Virus record (IMG/VR): IMGVR_UViG_3300036801_000157 | Span: 1 to 62,439 of that record | Strand: one strand, 5' to 3' | DNA from: a virus | Length of the DNA: 62,439 nt | Shown here: positions 16,051-24,928 of the stretch, piece after piece | Layout of the letters: each line of letters opens with the position of its first letter | Position numbering within the stretch: position 1 is the first letter of the stretch | The notes under the pieces: model-generated | Database searches by the model: none | The model's input: the letters and a program-made list of their open reading frames with translations, nothing else | What the model was told of the DNA's origin: nothing | Made by a program: the position numbers and the translations under genes

Positions 16051-19000
16051 TTATTTATTCCAGCGGGGCCTGAGTCCAGTGCTCGAAGCTTGCCTCGCGA
16101 TCGCCGCGCGTTCGAGCGCTTTAGCCGTATCCTCCGGCGCAGTCAGGCCCCTGAACGTCTGATCCCCGATCGTAAGATTGATCGTGCGCGTGCTCTGTTG
16201 CGTGCTGTTCGAACCGACTACGATACCGCCGCCGGCAAACCCGGGCAACGTAATCCGAGGCATGAACGATATCTGATTGAATCCGCCATTGCGAAACCCA
16301 TCCAACGGCATTCTCAGATTATTTAAAAGATCGAACAGACCGACGCCGTACTTCTGCACCGCAGCCGCTTTCATCACGAATTCGCCGTTTGACAGCCACG
16401 ATAGTATACTGTCCGACGTTCCGCTGCCGGCACCACTGACAAAGCCGCCCGATGCATGGCTGCCAGCGCTCGACGCAGCTGCTGCCGCCGAGCTGGCCGC
16501 TGCTGCCGCCGAGCGAGCCGCGTCGTTCGCCGAGCTTGCCGCCGCTGCCGCCGAGCTGGCCGCATCGCTAGCCGAATTCGCCGCATCGCTGGCGGCCGTC
16601 GCCGCATCGGTGGCAGCCTGCTGCGCCGTCTGCAATCCTGCCTGGGCGTTGCTCACCGCCTCCGTGATCTGCTCCCCAGCGCTCGTTACCTGACTCAATA
16701 AATCTGTGAATATCGATGAAACCTGCTGTGCCGTGCTCTGCGCCGCGAAGATGATGGCGCTGAAGTCGGGCGGCTGCGGCGGCGGGATGATGATGTTGCT
16801 GAACGCCTGCGCAACCTGCTGCGCCGCCTGCCGGGCGGCGTTGATAATGGCGTTGAAGTCGGGCGAGCCGGAAAACTCCGGATGAATGTTCTGGAACACG
16901 GCTTCGATCTCGTTCGCCGCACTTCGCGCCGCGTCAATGATGTTGTCGAAATTCAGCTTGCCGGAAAACTCAGGCTTGATTTTCTGAAATATCGCCTCGA
17001 CCTCGTTGGCCGCGCTGCGTGCCGCGTCAATGACGCCACTGAAGTCCAGGCCACCCTTGAATTCTGGCTTGATGTCGTTGAAGACGGCCTCGACCTCGTT
17101 GGCCGCGCTTCTGGCCGCATCGATCACACTAGCGAAGTCCAGCCCGCCCCTGAACTCTGGTTTGATGTCGTTGAAAACAGCTTCGATCTCGTTGGCCGCG
17201 CTTCTGGCCGCATCGATCACACTAGCGAAGTCCAGCCCGCCCTTGAACTCAGGCTTGATGTTGTTGAAAACGGCTTCGATCTCGTTCGCCGCGCTTCTCG
17301 CCGCGTCGACGATGCTGTCGAAATTAAGCGACCCAGAGAACTCCGGCTTGATGTTCTGAAATACGGCTTCGATCTCGTTGGCCGCCTTCTCGGCCGCCTG
17401 CACGAGATTCGAAAATTCACCGGCGCCGCTTGGGTCGACATCTGGCTTGATCTTCAATGCGTCATTGATCCCTTTTCCTATCTTCTCGGCCTCAGTCACA
17501 AGCTGCTGGCCGGATTGATTGAGCTCTGCCGCGCCGGCGCTCATGTCGAAAAGCTTGCCGAAGAAGCCCTTGATCCCCTGTAGCGCGTTCTTGATCTTCT
17601 CTAAGAAACTGGTGGTGTCAGGTGGCTCAAGCTTGGGCGCCGGAATAGTTTCCTTGCCAAGAGCTTGTAATTTCTGTTTGTAGGCTGCGATTGCCTTGTC
17701 GGTTTCGGTTGTATCAAATCCAGCCGCCTTCAATTGGATTCGTATGTTCTGCAAGTCTTCGATCTTTCTCCTGATCTCCTCGGCTGTTTCCTTCGCGTCG
17801 CCTTCGAGCGAAACCTTTGGTGAAGCCGTTATATTGTTTAAGGCTTCGATCTCTCTCCCGAGCTCGTCGGCTTCTTGCTTCGCCTCTTTCCCGCCTTCGA
17901 GCGAAACCTTTGGTGAAACCGTTATATTGTTTAACTGCTTGATTTTCTCGGCATATTCATTGAAAGAAATTATTCCAGCTTGCCACATATATCTCAAACG
18001 ATCAGCAGTATTGCCTTCAGGATGCGACGCGTAAAATTCCTTAATTTTTGAGGCATATTGATCAAAAGAAATTATGCCGTCCTGCCACATCTTGAAGATA
18101 TCACCAGAACTGGCAGGCTTGATCTGGTTCAATTCCTGAAGCTTACTCTTGTATTGATCTACGCCAATTATGCCGTCCTGCCACATTTGCCTGAGTCCAG
18201 CCGCCGTGGCCTGCAACGCGCTGGTATCAGGCGACGGAAGCTTGATCGGGATTTGCAGCTTTTGATTGGCATCGTTGAATTTCTGAAGTACCGCATCGAT
18301 TGCCTTGTTGGCTTCCGTCGGGTCGCCGCCGATCTTTATTATATTGTCTCGCTTGCTTATGAGATTGATCAGCTCGTCGCCCAGCGCGCTGATTTGCCGC
18401 CTGGCCTCCTCAACGCCTTTAGCGCCGAGCGTGATTTCGGCCTTCTGGGCGGTGATCCTTTCCAGTTGGCCTTGTAAATCGGCAAGCTCTTTTTTGGCGT
18501 CAGTCGTATCTGCGCCGATCTTTACTTTCGCATCTATCTTGGTCGTAACTTCGGCTATCTTGCTTTTGATTTCGCTGGCTCTTTGATCGAGAGCCGCGAG
18601 GTCGGCGTCGACTTTAATTTGAAGATGCGTCTTGTTGACTTCGTCGGCAAACGCCTTCAGATCGGCCTTGATTTGCTCGAATGGCTTTTGCTTGGCAAGA
18701 CCGCTCAATATGATCCCAAACGCGCGGACCTGTTCTGTCGCAGTCAAGGAGGAAAGACCAGTCTCCTTGACAGCAGCGGCCGCAGCCTGAATATTCTTTA
18801 CATCTTCAACTGGGATTTTGAACGCTTGGCTGATCAAAGCTGGATCAACACCTTGTAATGCGCCCACTAAATCTGTAATAGCCTTTTGAACATTGCCGCC
18901 ACTTTTCACTATCTCGTCAAGCGCCACACGCGCAGCCGCGATCTTGCTGGTGCCTTCCGTCATTGAATCGAATGTGATGCCTTTGATGCCGTTGACGACA

Positions 19001-20709
19001 TCCTCCATCTTTTTGACAAGCGTCGACATGTCATTCGCTACAGCGGTCGCCGCCGCAGATGATTTTCCAGCGAGATCGTCAAAGGCTTGCTTTGCAGGCG
19101 TTGTCGCCTCAGCAAGCTGGCGTATGACATCCTGAAGCTTCTGGTAATTTTCGACGGATTGTTTCGGGCCGCCCAGTTGCTCCGCCTTCTGTTCGGCCTC
19201 CAGCCAATTCTTGGTCGCCTCCAAGGCGGCGATGTGCGATTTGGCGACTTGATCGCCCATCGCAGCTACTTTTGCGCTATTGGCTTCGAGATTGCCCAAC
19301 GCCGCAACGTAGCCTGCAGCGCTCCCGCCTGCAGCGATGAAAGCATCCTGCTGCTTGCGAAGGGCATCCGTCGTTTGCCCGGTAGCGTCAGCGAGGCTTT
19401 TCAGGGCGATTTCATTCTCGCGGATTTTGTCGATCCATCCCGAGATCGCCGAGACGACACCAGTTATGACAGGTATTAAAAGGCTGATGCCTGCGCTGAA
19501 CCCGGCGAGCGCAAGGCTGAGCGGCGCGAACGCCGCGGCTACCCCATTGGCCGCAGTTGCGATCGCGCCGATCTTCCCAGGAATTCCACCGGCGACACCG
19601 GCGAGATTGTTGAGGCCCGAAAGAGCGGTCGTCGCGCCCGTCGCAAAAGTCGATAACGCCGGCCCGACCTGCTGCAGGCTCGTCGCCACTTGCGTGAAGC
19701 CTTGCTGCGTCGCCGTAGCCGATTGCGTCACGGTCGTCAGGGCGCCTGATACGGTCTTGCCCGCGTCCGCCACCGTCGTCATCGCGCTGGCGACCGTCGT
19801 TCCGGTTTCGCCGAACTTACCGACCGTGCCAGCAGCGGTCGTGAGTTTGTCGGTCAGACCGCTGATCGCCGTCGCAGCGCCGCCGGTGACATCGGCGACC
19901 TTGCCGATGGCGCCGGACGCGTTCCCGACAGCATCACCGACCTTACTGACCCCATCAGCAGCTTTTTGACCTACGTCAACGACTTTCCCAAGTCCATCAG
20001 CGGCCTTGCTGCCGGCATCGCTGGCTTTGCCTAGTCCATCCGCGGCCTTGCCAGTCCCATCGGCGATCTTCCCGACGCCCTCGCCGGCTTTCGCCCCGGC
20101 ATCGGCGATCTTGCCGAGTCCATCCGCGGCCTTGCCGCCCGCCTCCCCGATCTTGCCGAGAGCTTCTGTCGCCTTGTTTCCGCCATCGGCGATCTTGCCA
20201 AGATTGTCGGACGCCTTGCCAGCCGCCTCGCCGGCCTTGTCTAATCCACTCGATGCCTTATCGGTCCCTTCCCCAATCTTCGAAACGCTGTCGCCAACCT
20301 TGCCGGCAGCATCGCCTATCTTCCCAATGCCTTCGCCAGCCTTAGAGGCCGACTCGCCTATCTTTGAAATACCGTCACTGGCCTTCGAGACAGAATCACC
20401 GACCTTTGAAATGTCGTCGCCGGCCTTCGAGGCCGCATCGCCAATCTTCGTAATGCCTTCCCCAGCCCCGCCGAGCGTCGAGAGCTTTTCGCCGATCCCG
20501 GAGGCCGCCTCGCCGATCTTGCCGATCTGTTCGGCCGCCTGCGCTGCCGCCTCGCCGGCCTTCTCAAGACCAGTGCCGCCGCCCTCGCCAGCCTTTTCAA
20601 TCTGCTGCGACGCCTCGTCCGCGGCATCGCCGACAGCCTTGAACTGCTGGGCAGCCTCGTCGGCGCCAGTTGTTGTTATAGTGATTTTCTGAACGACATC
20701 ATCGGCCAT
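16051..20709 (-). CDS. Tail tape measure protein
   Basis: 1552 residues; it sets tail length and occupies the tube lumen. Residues about 60-290 are an uninterrupted series of seven-residue units of the type GKIxDxx/GKAADGL. Residues 380-430 contain two hydrophobic helices (Leu-Ala-Leu-Ala-Gly-Phe, Leu-Leu-Ile-Pro-Val-Ile). Residues about 1100-1320 hold eight copies of a 31-residue unit (KPEFxGxLDFxxVIDAARSA). The C-terminus has an Ala/Ser-rich helix and the tape-measure hallmark Gly-Gly-Phe-Val-Ser-Gly-Ala-Gly-Ser-Gly-Thr-Ser-Asp with Asn-Gly-Glu-Phe-Val-Met. GGAAC precedes the ATG. The antisense open frames here are composition artefacts. Confidence 0.95.
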   Translation of the reverse strand: MADDVVQKITITTTGADEAAQQFKAVGDAADEASQQIEKAGEGGGTGLEKAGEAAAQAAEQIGKIGEAASGIGEKLSTLGGAGEGITKIGDAASKAGDDISKVGDSVSKASDGISKIGESASKAGEGIGKIGDAAGKVGDSVSKIGEGTDKASSGLDKAGEAAGKASDNLGKIADGGNKATEALGKIGEAGGKAADGLGKIADAGAKAGEGVGKIADGTGKAADGLGKASDAGSKAADGLGKVVDVGQKAADGVSKVGDAVGNASGAIGKVADVTGGAATAISGLTDKLTTAAGTVGKFGETGTTVASAMTTVADAGKTVSGALTTVTQSATATQQGFTQVATSLQQVGPALSTFATGATTALSGLNNLAGVAGGIPGKIGAIATAANGVAAAFAPLSLALAGFSAGISLLIPVITGVVSAISGWIDKIRENEIALKSLADATGQTTDALRKQQDAFIAAGGSAAGYVAALGNLEANSAKVAAMGDQVAKSHIAALEATKNWLEAEQKAEQLGGPKQSVENYQKLQDVIRQLAEATTPAKQAFDDLAGKSSAAATAVANDMSTLVKKMEDVVNGIKGITFDSMTEGTSKIAAARVALDEIVKSGGNVQKAITDLVGALQGVDPALISQAFKIPVEDVKNIQAAAAAVKETGLSSLTATEQVRAFGIILSGLAKQKPFEQIKADLKAFADEVNKTHLQIKVDADLAALDQRASEIKSKIAEVTTKIDAKVKIGADTTDAKKELADLQGQLERITAQKAEITLGAKGVEEARRQISALGDELINLISKRDNIIKIGGDPTEANKAIDAVLQKFNDANQKLQIPIKLPSPDTSALQATAAGLRQMWQDGIIGVDQYKSKLQELNQIKPASSGDIFKMWQDGIISFDQYASKIKEFYASHPEGNTADRLRYMWQAGIISFNEYAEKIKQLNNITVSPKVSLEGGKEAKQEADELGREIEALNNITASPKVSLEGDAKETAEEIRRKIEDLQNIRIQLKAAGFDTTETDKAIAAYKQKLQALGKETIPAPKLEPPDTTSFLEKIKNALQGIKGFFGKLFDMSAGAAELNQSGQQLVTEAEKIGKGINDALKIKPDVDPSGAGEFSNLVQAAEKAANEIEAVFQNIKPEFSGSLNFDSIVDAARSAANEIEAVFNNIKPEFKGGLDFASVIDAARSAANEIEAVFNDIKPEFRGGLDFASVIDAARSAANEVEAVFNDIKPEFKGGLDFSGVIDAARSAANEVEAIFQKIKPEFSGKLNFDNIIDAARSAANEIEAVFQNIHPEFSGSPDFNAIINAARQAAQQVAQAFSNIIIPPPQPPDFSAIIFAAQSTAQQVSSIFTDLLSQVTSAGEQITEAVSNAQAGLQTAQQAATDAATAASDAANSASDAASSAAAAASSANDAARSAAAAASSAAAAASSAGSHASGGFVSGAGSGTSDSILSWLSNGEFVMKAAAVQKYGVGLFDLLNNLRMPLDGFRNGGFNQISFMPRITLPGFAGGGIVVGSNSTQQSTRTINLTIGDQTFRGLTAPEDTAKALERAAIARQASSTGLRPRWNK
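16740..17430 (-). repeat. 93-bp tandem repeats inside the tape measure gene
   Basis: Units of 93 bp encode the 31-residue repeats. Two adjacent copies, beginning at about 17101 and 17194, match over more than 50 bases; the flanking copies are more diverged. Such in-frame units can be gained or lost by recombination, changing tail length in 31-residue steps. Confidence 0.85.
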
Positions 20710-20712
20710 GTG

Positions 20713-21243
20713 TTAAGTTCCTGCCATCTCAACGCGGAACAGTGCACCAAGCGTCTTCGCCTCGGCTTGAGCGATTTCTATGAGGTGAAACTTTTTGGGG
20801 ATCGTAACCTGAGTCTGGCCGTGGTATTCGACGGTCTTGGTATCCGCCGACAGCAGCAACGGCGCGCCGCCGCCCTTACGGTCAACACGAAAAAGGCGCC
20901 CCCCGAACTCGCTCGCTCGCGGGCCGCCTTCTTTCATTGGAATCCACAACAGCGGCCGACCATGGATGACCGCGCCGAATTGAAAAACAGTCCAATACGG
21001 AACCGCCTGGCTGAGTGTAACCGTGCGCTCAGCCCCTTCGCCGCCGACTTCCGCGGTAAGACCTTGCGTCCATCGCACGCCAAACTTGCCGGCACTTGAA
21101 ATATCGTCGCGGCCTTTCTGCAAAATATTGTCGGCGAGCTTCTGGGTGGCGGCTTCAGTCGCCTTCGCAATGCGCTGCTTTATCGCCTCCCCTTGCGCGT
21201 CAAGCTGCGGCTTAATCGAAGCCGGGACTACTGTCACAGGCAT
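20713..21243 (-). CDS. Minor tail/neck-type protein
   Basis: 176 residues. Helical N-terminus, then Val-Pro-Tyr-Trp-Thr-Val-Phe-Gln-Phe-Gly-Ala-Val-Ile and Pro-Leu-Leu-Trp-Ile-Pro-Met, blocks resembling phage DUF6441-like or HK97-gp10-like tail-assembly proteins. Its start follows the stop of the frameshifted chaperone by three bases. A gene of this type between chaperones and tape measure is a less common order. Exact family is uncertain. Confidence 0.65.
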   Translation of the reverse strand: MPVTVVPASIKPQLDAQGEAIKQRIAKATEAATQKLADNILQKGRDDISSAGKFGVRWTQGLTAEVGGEGAERTVTLSQAVPYWTVFQFGAVIHGRPLLWIPMKEGGPRASEFGGRLFRVDRKGGGAPLLLSADTKTVEYHGQTQVTIPKKFHLIEIAQAEAKTLGALFRVEMAGT

Positions 21244-21246
21244 GCG

Positions 21247-21902
21247 TCATCGTCCATTGCCAGCGGCAAACGCCAGCAACGCGCCGTGATATTCGCGCGC
21301 TGGCTCGATATCCGCATGTGCGTTTCTCAATCTGATGTAATCGTCAGCCGCCACGCGCATGCGCTCGCGCTCGATCAGATCGCACCACGCGATCAATTGG
21401 CGCGGCGTGCACGCCCATGCAGCATTCCCGGCGTGTCCATTTGCAATGAGGCGTTGAATGGCGCAGGCGAGCTGGTCGTCGAGCTTGCGGAGGGATTCGG
21501 CGAGCCAGTCTTCGGCAGCGCCACCGACATCTCCGAAGTCGACGTCATGAGCTTGGTCACCCCGTCCACGAAAGGGCCAATCCCGTTTGGGAACGACAGC
21601 CGTTGCATCGCCAGCATGATCGCCAGCTGATCGCCAGCCCCCAGCGCCATCGCCTGCATCTCGGCCTGCTTGTCGTGCGGACTCCCGGTCACCATCGCGA
21701 TGATCTTCGCGATCAGCTCCGGCGCGAGCGACAGGAAGATTTCCTTCGGATCGCCATTCTTGTTGTCGAGCAATTTCCGCATGTCAGGAAAGTCGTTGAA
21801 AAGCTGGAATAGGTGCCCGGCGCTGAGGCCTTGCACAGTCAGCTTCACGCCATGAATTTCCACGTCCTCCGTCAGCGGACCGATGTCGAGGAGACTTGCC
21901 AT
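21247..21902 (-). CDS. Tail assembly chaperone, G and frameshifted G-T products
   Basis: The zero frame (21902-21393) gives a 169-residue G-type protein; its last 50 residues are Ser/Pro-rich and look non-coding. The -1 frame is open from the middle of the gene to a TGA at 21247 and encodes a normal helical protein (Asp-Trp-Leu-Ala-Glu-Ser-Leu-Arg-Lys-Leu-Asp-Asp, then Leu-Ile-Ala-Trp-Cys-Asp-Leu-Ile-Glu). In-phase slippery heptamers CCCAAAC and CCCTTTC lie at the switch. Slipping at the first gives a 218-residue fusion. Place between tail tube and tape measure is exactly where phages make G and G-T chaperones. ATG 21902 is preferred over upstream starts because earlier codons overlap the tail tube gene. 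Confidence 0.8.
21570..21591 (-). promoter_or_regulatory. Two tandem -1 slippery heptamers
   Basis: Minus strand, zero frame TTC CCA AAC GGG ATT GGC CCT TTC. C-CCA-AAC (21585-21591) and C-CCT-TTC (21570-21576) both fit X-XXY-YYZ in the correct phase. Both lead into the -1 frame that stops at 21247. Confidence 0.75.
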
Positions 21903-21918
21903 GTCGATTACTCCATTT

Positions 21919-22737
21919 TCAAGTTGTGATGGTGCCGGTCTCAGGGCTGACGACTGGCGTTGATGCACCGATCGAATTGGTGCCTGTGACCGTAACCGTC
22001 GCCGTCTTGGTGGCATCGCCGGTGACGACAGTATATGTCTTAGTGTTGACTGGAGTCCCTCCAGGCGTGGTGCCGCCAACTTTCCATAAATAACCATAAC
22101 TCGCAACGCCGATCCAGCCGCCGGTGTTGGCCGTGAGCACGTCGCCGACTTTCGGCGCGCCAGCCGTGCCGGTGCCGCCAGTGACGAAAGGCGGCATCAC
22201 GTTCTCAGGAATGACCGTGCTGACCGGCGGCTTCAGCGTCATGGTGCCGAACACGCCGCCGACCGCCTGCACCGTCCCAGTCACAGGCAATTTGGCGAAC
22301 GTGGTCCCGATCGGCGAGAAGTCGCCGGACGGATTGAATTTCACCGAAAGCAGATCGACATACCAGCGCGGACCCACCTCGTTGGTCGCGTAATATTTCA
22401 ACTCGCCGCTCAGCGAATCGCGCGAGAAAATATTGACGGTCGGATTGCCGTCCACATCCAACGTCACATCGCCAAGCACCAACATCGCAAGGTTCTGCGC
22501 AGTCAACTCCTCCATGTCCATCTTCACCTCGCCAGACTTCTCCAGCGTGATGGACAAATCCTTCAACTGCGTACCCTCCATCGCCGAAAAGTGGTCGAGG
22601 GTCGTAATCTTGGGAGTGAATGTAAAAGTCGGCACATTGCCGACGTGATAGAAGTCGAGCGCGTCTTCGGGTTTGAACAGGATAAAGCCCTTCCCAACGG
22701 CCAAGTTTTTTACATCAGGTGAGAGGATTCCGGCCAT
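21919..22737 (-). CDS. Major tail (tube) protein with Ig-like C-terminal domain
   Basis: 272 residues. Residues 1-170 are the tube subunit: Thr-Pro-Lys-Ile-Thr-Thr-Leu-Asp-His-Phe-Ser-Ala-Met-Glu-Gly, then Asp-Leu-Ser-Ile-Thr-Leu-Glu-Lys-Ser-Gly-Glu, a pattern common in siphophage tube proteins. Residues 185-272 form an Ig-like add-on (Val-Gly-Asp-Val-Leu-Thr-Ala-Asn-Thr-Gly-Gly-Trp, then Tyr-Gly-Tyr-Leu-Trp), of the kind that decorates tail surfaces and may bind sugars. It is followed at once by the chaperone gene. Confidence 0.85.
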   Translation of the reverse strand: MAGILSPDVKNLAVGKGFILFKPEDALDFYHVGNVPTFTFTPKITTLDHFSAMEGTQLKDLSITLEKSGEVKMDMEELTAQNLAMLVLGDVTLDVDGNPTVNIFSRDSLSGELKYYATNEVGPRWYVDLLSVKFNPSGDFSPIGTTFAKLPVTGTVQAVGGVFGTMTLKPPVSTVIPENVMPPFVTGGTGTAGAPKVGDVLTANTGGWIGVASYGYLWKVGGTTPGGTPVNTKTYTVVTGDATKTATVTVTGTNSIGASTPVVSPETGTITT

Positions 22738-22848
22738 TTGTAGCCTCCTTTGTTGATGTTGTCTAAGTGGTGTTGTGATATCATGCGGAACGCCCGTCCC
22801 CCGGTAAGAGAACGGGCGCTCCTATCCACCGAAGCAAGGGACGCTCCG

Positions 22849-23409
22849 ATGAAATCCAAGCGCAAGCGTACTAAGATTCTGCCTTCCGTCGAATACCTAC
22901 GAGCCTGCTTCGAATGCGATCCTGCCACCGACATCCTGCGGTGGAAGCCTCGGCCGCAAAAACATTTTCCCGACGCGGGAACGTGGGCGAGCTGGAACAG
23001 TCGATATGCAGGCAAGATTGCTGGCACCATCCAACAAAATGGACGACGCAGCATTCTCATCAACCGCCGTCCTTATTTGGCGCATCGAATCGGCTGGAAG
23101 CTCCGTACGGGACGAGAACCCCCAGCAAGCATCGATCACAAGGATAGAGATTACACCAACGACGTTCAGCGCAATCTTCGCGCTGCGACGAGACAACAGC
23201 AACGCTGGAACTCACGTCCTCAGAAGAGCATTTCCGGCTATCGATGCGTCTACCGCAACAAGAAAAAATGGCAGGCGTTGATCCACATGAACGGTCACAA
23301 CCGTTCTCTCGGCTATTACGCCACACCAAAAGAAGCCTCGGCCATCGTCGAACCATTTCTTCGCAAGCTTCACGGCGCCTTCTACAGATCGCCTGGGTTC
23401 AGAACATAG
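22849..23409 (+). CDS. HNH homing endonuclease with AP2-like domain
   Basis: 186 residues on the opposite strand to all neighbouring tail genes. Residues about 95-130 (Ala-Ser-Ile-Asp-His-Lys-Asp-Arg-Asp, then Asn-Leu-Arg-Ala-Ala-Thr) are the HNH core. Residues 135-175 (Ser-Gly-Tyr-Arg-Cys-Val-Tyr, Ala-Leu-Ile, Gly-Tyr-Tyr-Ala-Thr) are an AP2-type DNA-reading domain. ATG 22849 is preferred; AAGGGA lies upstream. Its last 28 bases overlap the end of the convergent tail terminator gene. A second HNH-AP2 gene of equal length is at 49254-49814. Probably a selfish element inserted between tail genes. Confidence 0.85.
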   Translation: MKSKRKRTKILPSVEYLRACFECDPATDILRWKPRPQKHFPDAGTWASWNSRYAGKIAGTIQQNGRRSILINRRPYLAHRIGWKLRTGREPPASIDHKDRDYTNDVQRNLRAATRQQQRWNSRPQKSISGYRCVYRNKKKWQALIHMNGHNRSLGYYATPKEASAIVEPFLRKLHGAFYRSPGFRT

Positions 23410-23855
23410 TTGAGGCTTAGCGCGAGTTGCATCTGGCCCAGCATGGTGCTGCCCGTCTGCATATCTGTGTCACCGCTAAGATACTGCAGCTCGCCATTCG
23501 ACCCGAGGAGTCCGAACAGCTCCTCGTCCGTCGAAAAAGCTTTCAGCAGCTTCACGCGGTAGGCCGACAGCGCTTCGCCGATGCCTTCGTTGCTGGCGTC
23601 CGGCGTCGGTTTGAGGACCGCGAATACCTGCGGCGACAGCGTGAATATCGTCGGCACGAGGATGCCGCCCTTGCCGGCGGCGGACACTGCGATCGCCTCG
23701 CGGCCGTCGAGCAGGACCAGCGCCGGCATTTTCTCAATCGGGATTTCACCGCGATTGCGGAAGACGAACGGCGCGTCCGTGGTGAACGTGTCGGCCACTG
23801 CCTGCAGAATCGCGAGCATGCGCTGGAGAATGGCCTCGCGCTTGTCGAACGACAT
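23382..23855 (-). CDS. Putative tail terminator protein
   Basis: 157 residues, starting in a TGATG overlap with the connector-like gene. A helical start (Glu-Ala-Ile-Leu-Gln-Arg-Met-Leu-Ala-Ile-Leu), then Pro-Ala-Leu-Val-Leu-Leu-Asp-Gly-Arg-Glu and a Leu-rich end fit the small proteins that cap the tail tube and join it to the head. Size (about 150) and order (connector, terminator, tube) support this. Overlaps the 3' end of the HNH gene. Confidence 0.65.
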   Translation of the reverse strand: MSFDKREAILQRMLAILQAVADTFTTDAPFVFRNRGEIPIEKMPALVLLDGREAIAVSAAGKGGILVPTIFTLSPQVFAVLKPTPDASNEGIGEALSAYRVKLLKAFSTDEELFGLLGSNGELQYLSGDTDMQTGSTMLGQMQLALSLNYVLNPGDL

Positions 23856-24196
23856 CACCGCCTCGTGGCCAATTCCCAATACAGCACGACGCCGGCCGGC
23901 GCGATCTTGCCGATCGGCGCCACCAGGCGCAGGTCTTCCTGCGTTCCCATTTCCGGATCAGTCCACACCAGACGATCCTGTTCGGCGTCTGGCGGCACCG
24001 TCAGGCCTTCGGTCGACACCAGGAAGGTCCGATCCGGCATGTTTCGAAGCTGACCTGGATTGCTGCGCGGCAGAAAATCGACCATGCAGGCAATGCAGTT
24101 GCGGTCACCGCTGGCGCGCCGCAGAATGGCTGGCGCGCCAAATTTCGTGATCATTCTAGTTGCCGTGGCGCGGCTGCTTGCCCAATCGTATCCCAT
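23855..24196 (-). CDS. Head-tail joining protein
   Basis: 113 residues, TGATG-coupled on both sides. Begins with Arg-Met-Ile-Thr-Lys-Phe-Gly-Ala-Pro-Ala-Ile-Leu-Arg-Arg, typical of short head-closure or stopper proteins. The end reads Pro-Ala-Gly-Val-Val-Leu-Tyr-Trp-Glu-Leu, a beta segment common in that group. Function inferred from position. Confidence 0.65.
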   Translation of the reverse strand: MGYDWASSRATATRMITKFGAPAILRRASGDRNCIACMVDFLPRSNPGQLRNMPDRTFLVSTEGLTVPPDAEQDRLVWTDPEMGTQEDLRLVAPIGKIAPAGVVLYWELATRR

Positions 24197-24912
24197 CAGC
24201 AGATCGTTATGCCAGTCCCTTGGGCCGTCAATAGGTTATCGAAAATCAAGCCGTACGTCGTCGAGCCGAGCGCGCCAGGAGTGGTGGCCGCCGCAGTGTT
24301 GCCGCTGGCGTAGCTCACCGAAATTCGGCCGATCGTCTCGGAGGATACCACGCGTCCGACGCCTGTCGCCGCCCCGGAGCCGGATGCGCTCAATGCCATG
24401 AAGTGCGCGGCGAGCCACATGGTGGCTGAACTTTCTTGATCTCCCCAGCTATCGTCGACGAACTGGCTGGCCTGATCGAGTGCGATCTGCACCGTGGTGT
24501 CGTCCACCGCGGAAAATTCAGGGAACATGGCCTTGAATGCGGCAACGTTCGGCACGACGGTCGGATCGATGACCGTCATGAGGCCGATCGTAGTGGTGAT
24601 CAGCTCACCGTGGTCTGCGACGATGCGCACCTCGTGATAGTAATTGCCGCTCAGCCCGTCGACATCCTCGCCCGAGATCGTGACGGTGAACTGCATGAGC
24701 AGCGGATCGGTGATCTCTACGCCCGTGCCAATGCTCTTAGTGATCAACGGCGCCGTCATGTCCGGCACGCCGAGCATCTGCGCATAAGCGGCCCACGTGA
24801 GGTCTTGGACGAATTCCAAATTGATCGCGTCGGCGTCGTCCGGCCCGAGGTCGAACAGTACGTCCGTATCGTTATCAGCGTAGAGGCTGAAATTTTGGTT
24901 GATCAAAGGCAT
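24196..24912 (-). CDS. DUF4054-type head-tail connector with an extra N-terminal domain
   Basis: 238 residues. The C-terminal 115 read Phe-Lys-Ala-Met-Phe-Pro-Glu-Phe, then Ile-Ala-Leu-Asp-Gln-Ala, then Trp-Leu-Ala-Ala-His-Phe-Met-Ala-Leu, the DUF4054 connector pattern. The N-terminal 115 (Asn-Gln-Asn-Phe-Ser-Leu-Tyr-Ala, then Val-Thr-Ile-Ser-Gly-Glu-Asp-Val-Asp) form a beta domain normally seen as a separate phage protein. It therefore looks like a fusion of two neighbouring head genes. Confidence 0.75.
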   Translation of the reverse strand: MPLINQNFSLYADNDTDVLFDLGPDDADAINLEFVQDLTWAAYAQMLGVPDMTAPLITKSIGTGVEITDPLLMQFTVTISGEDVDGLSGNYYHEVRIVADHGELITTTIGLMTVIDPTVVPNVAAFKAMFPEFSAVDDTTVQIALDQASQFVDDSWGDQESSATMWLAAHFMALSASGSGAATGVGRVVSSETIGRISVSYASGNTAAATTPGALGSTTYGLIFDNLLTAQGTGITIC

Positions 24913-24928
24913 GAGAGCTTTGTCTCCT

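Noticed and set aside
16740-17430. 93-bp repeats as a possible CRISPR array
   Set aside because: Repeats are contiguous, in frame with the tape measure and lack unique spacers; no cas genes nearby.
20006-20692. 228-residue Ser/Pro frame antisense to the tape measure
   Set aside because: Composition shadow of the GKIxDxx repeats.
21393-21550. Zero-frame C-terminus of the chaperone as a conserved domain
   Set aside because: Ser/Pro-rich and unlike coding sequence; the -1 frame over the same bases is clearly protein-like.
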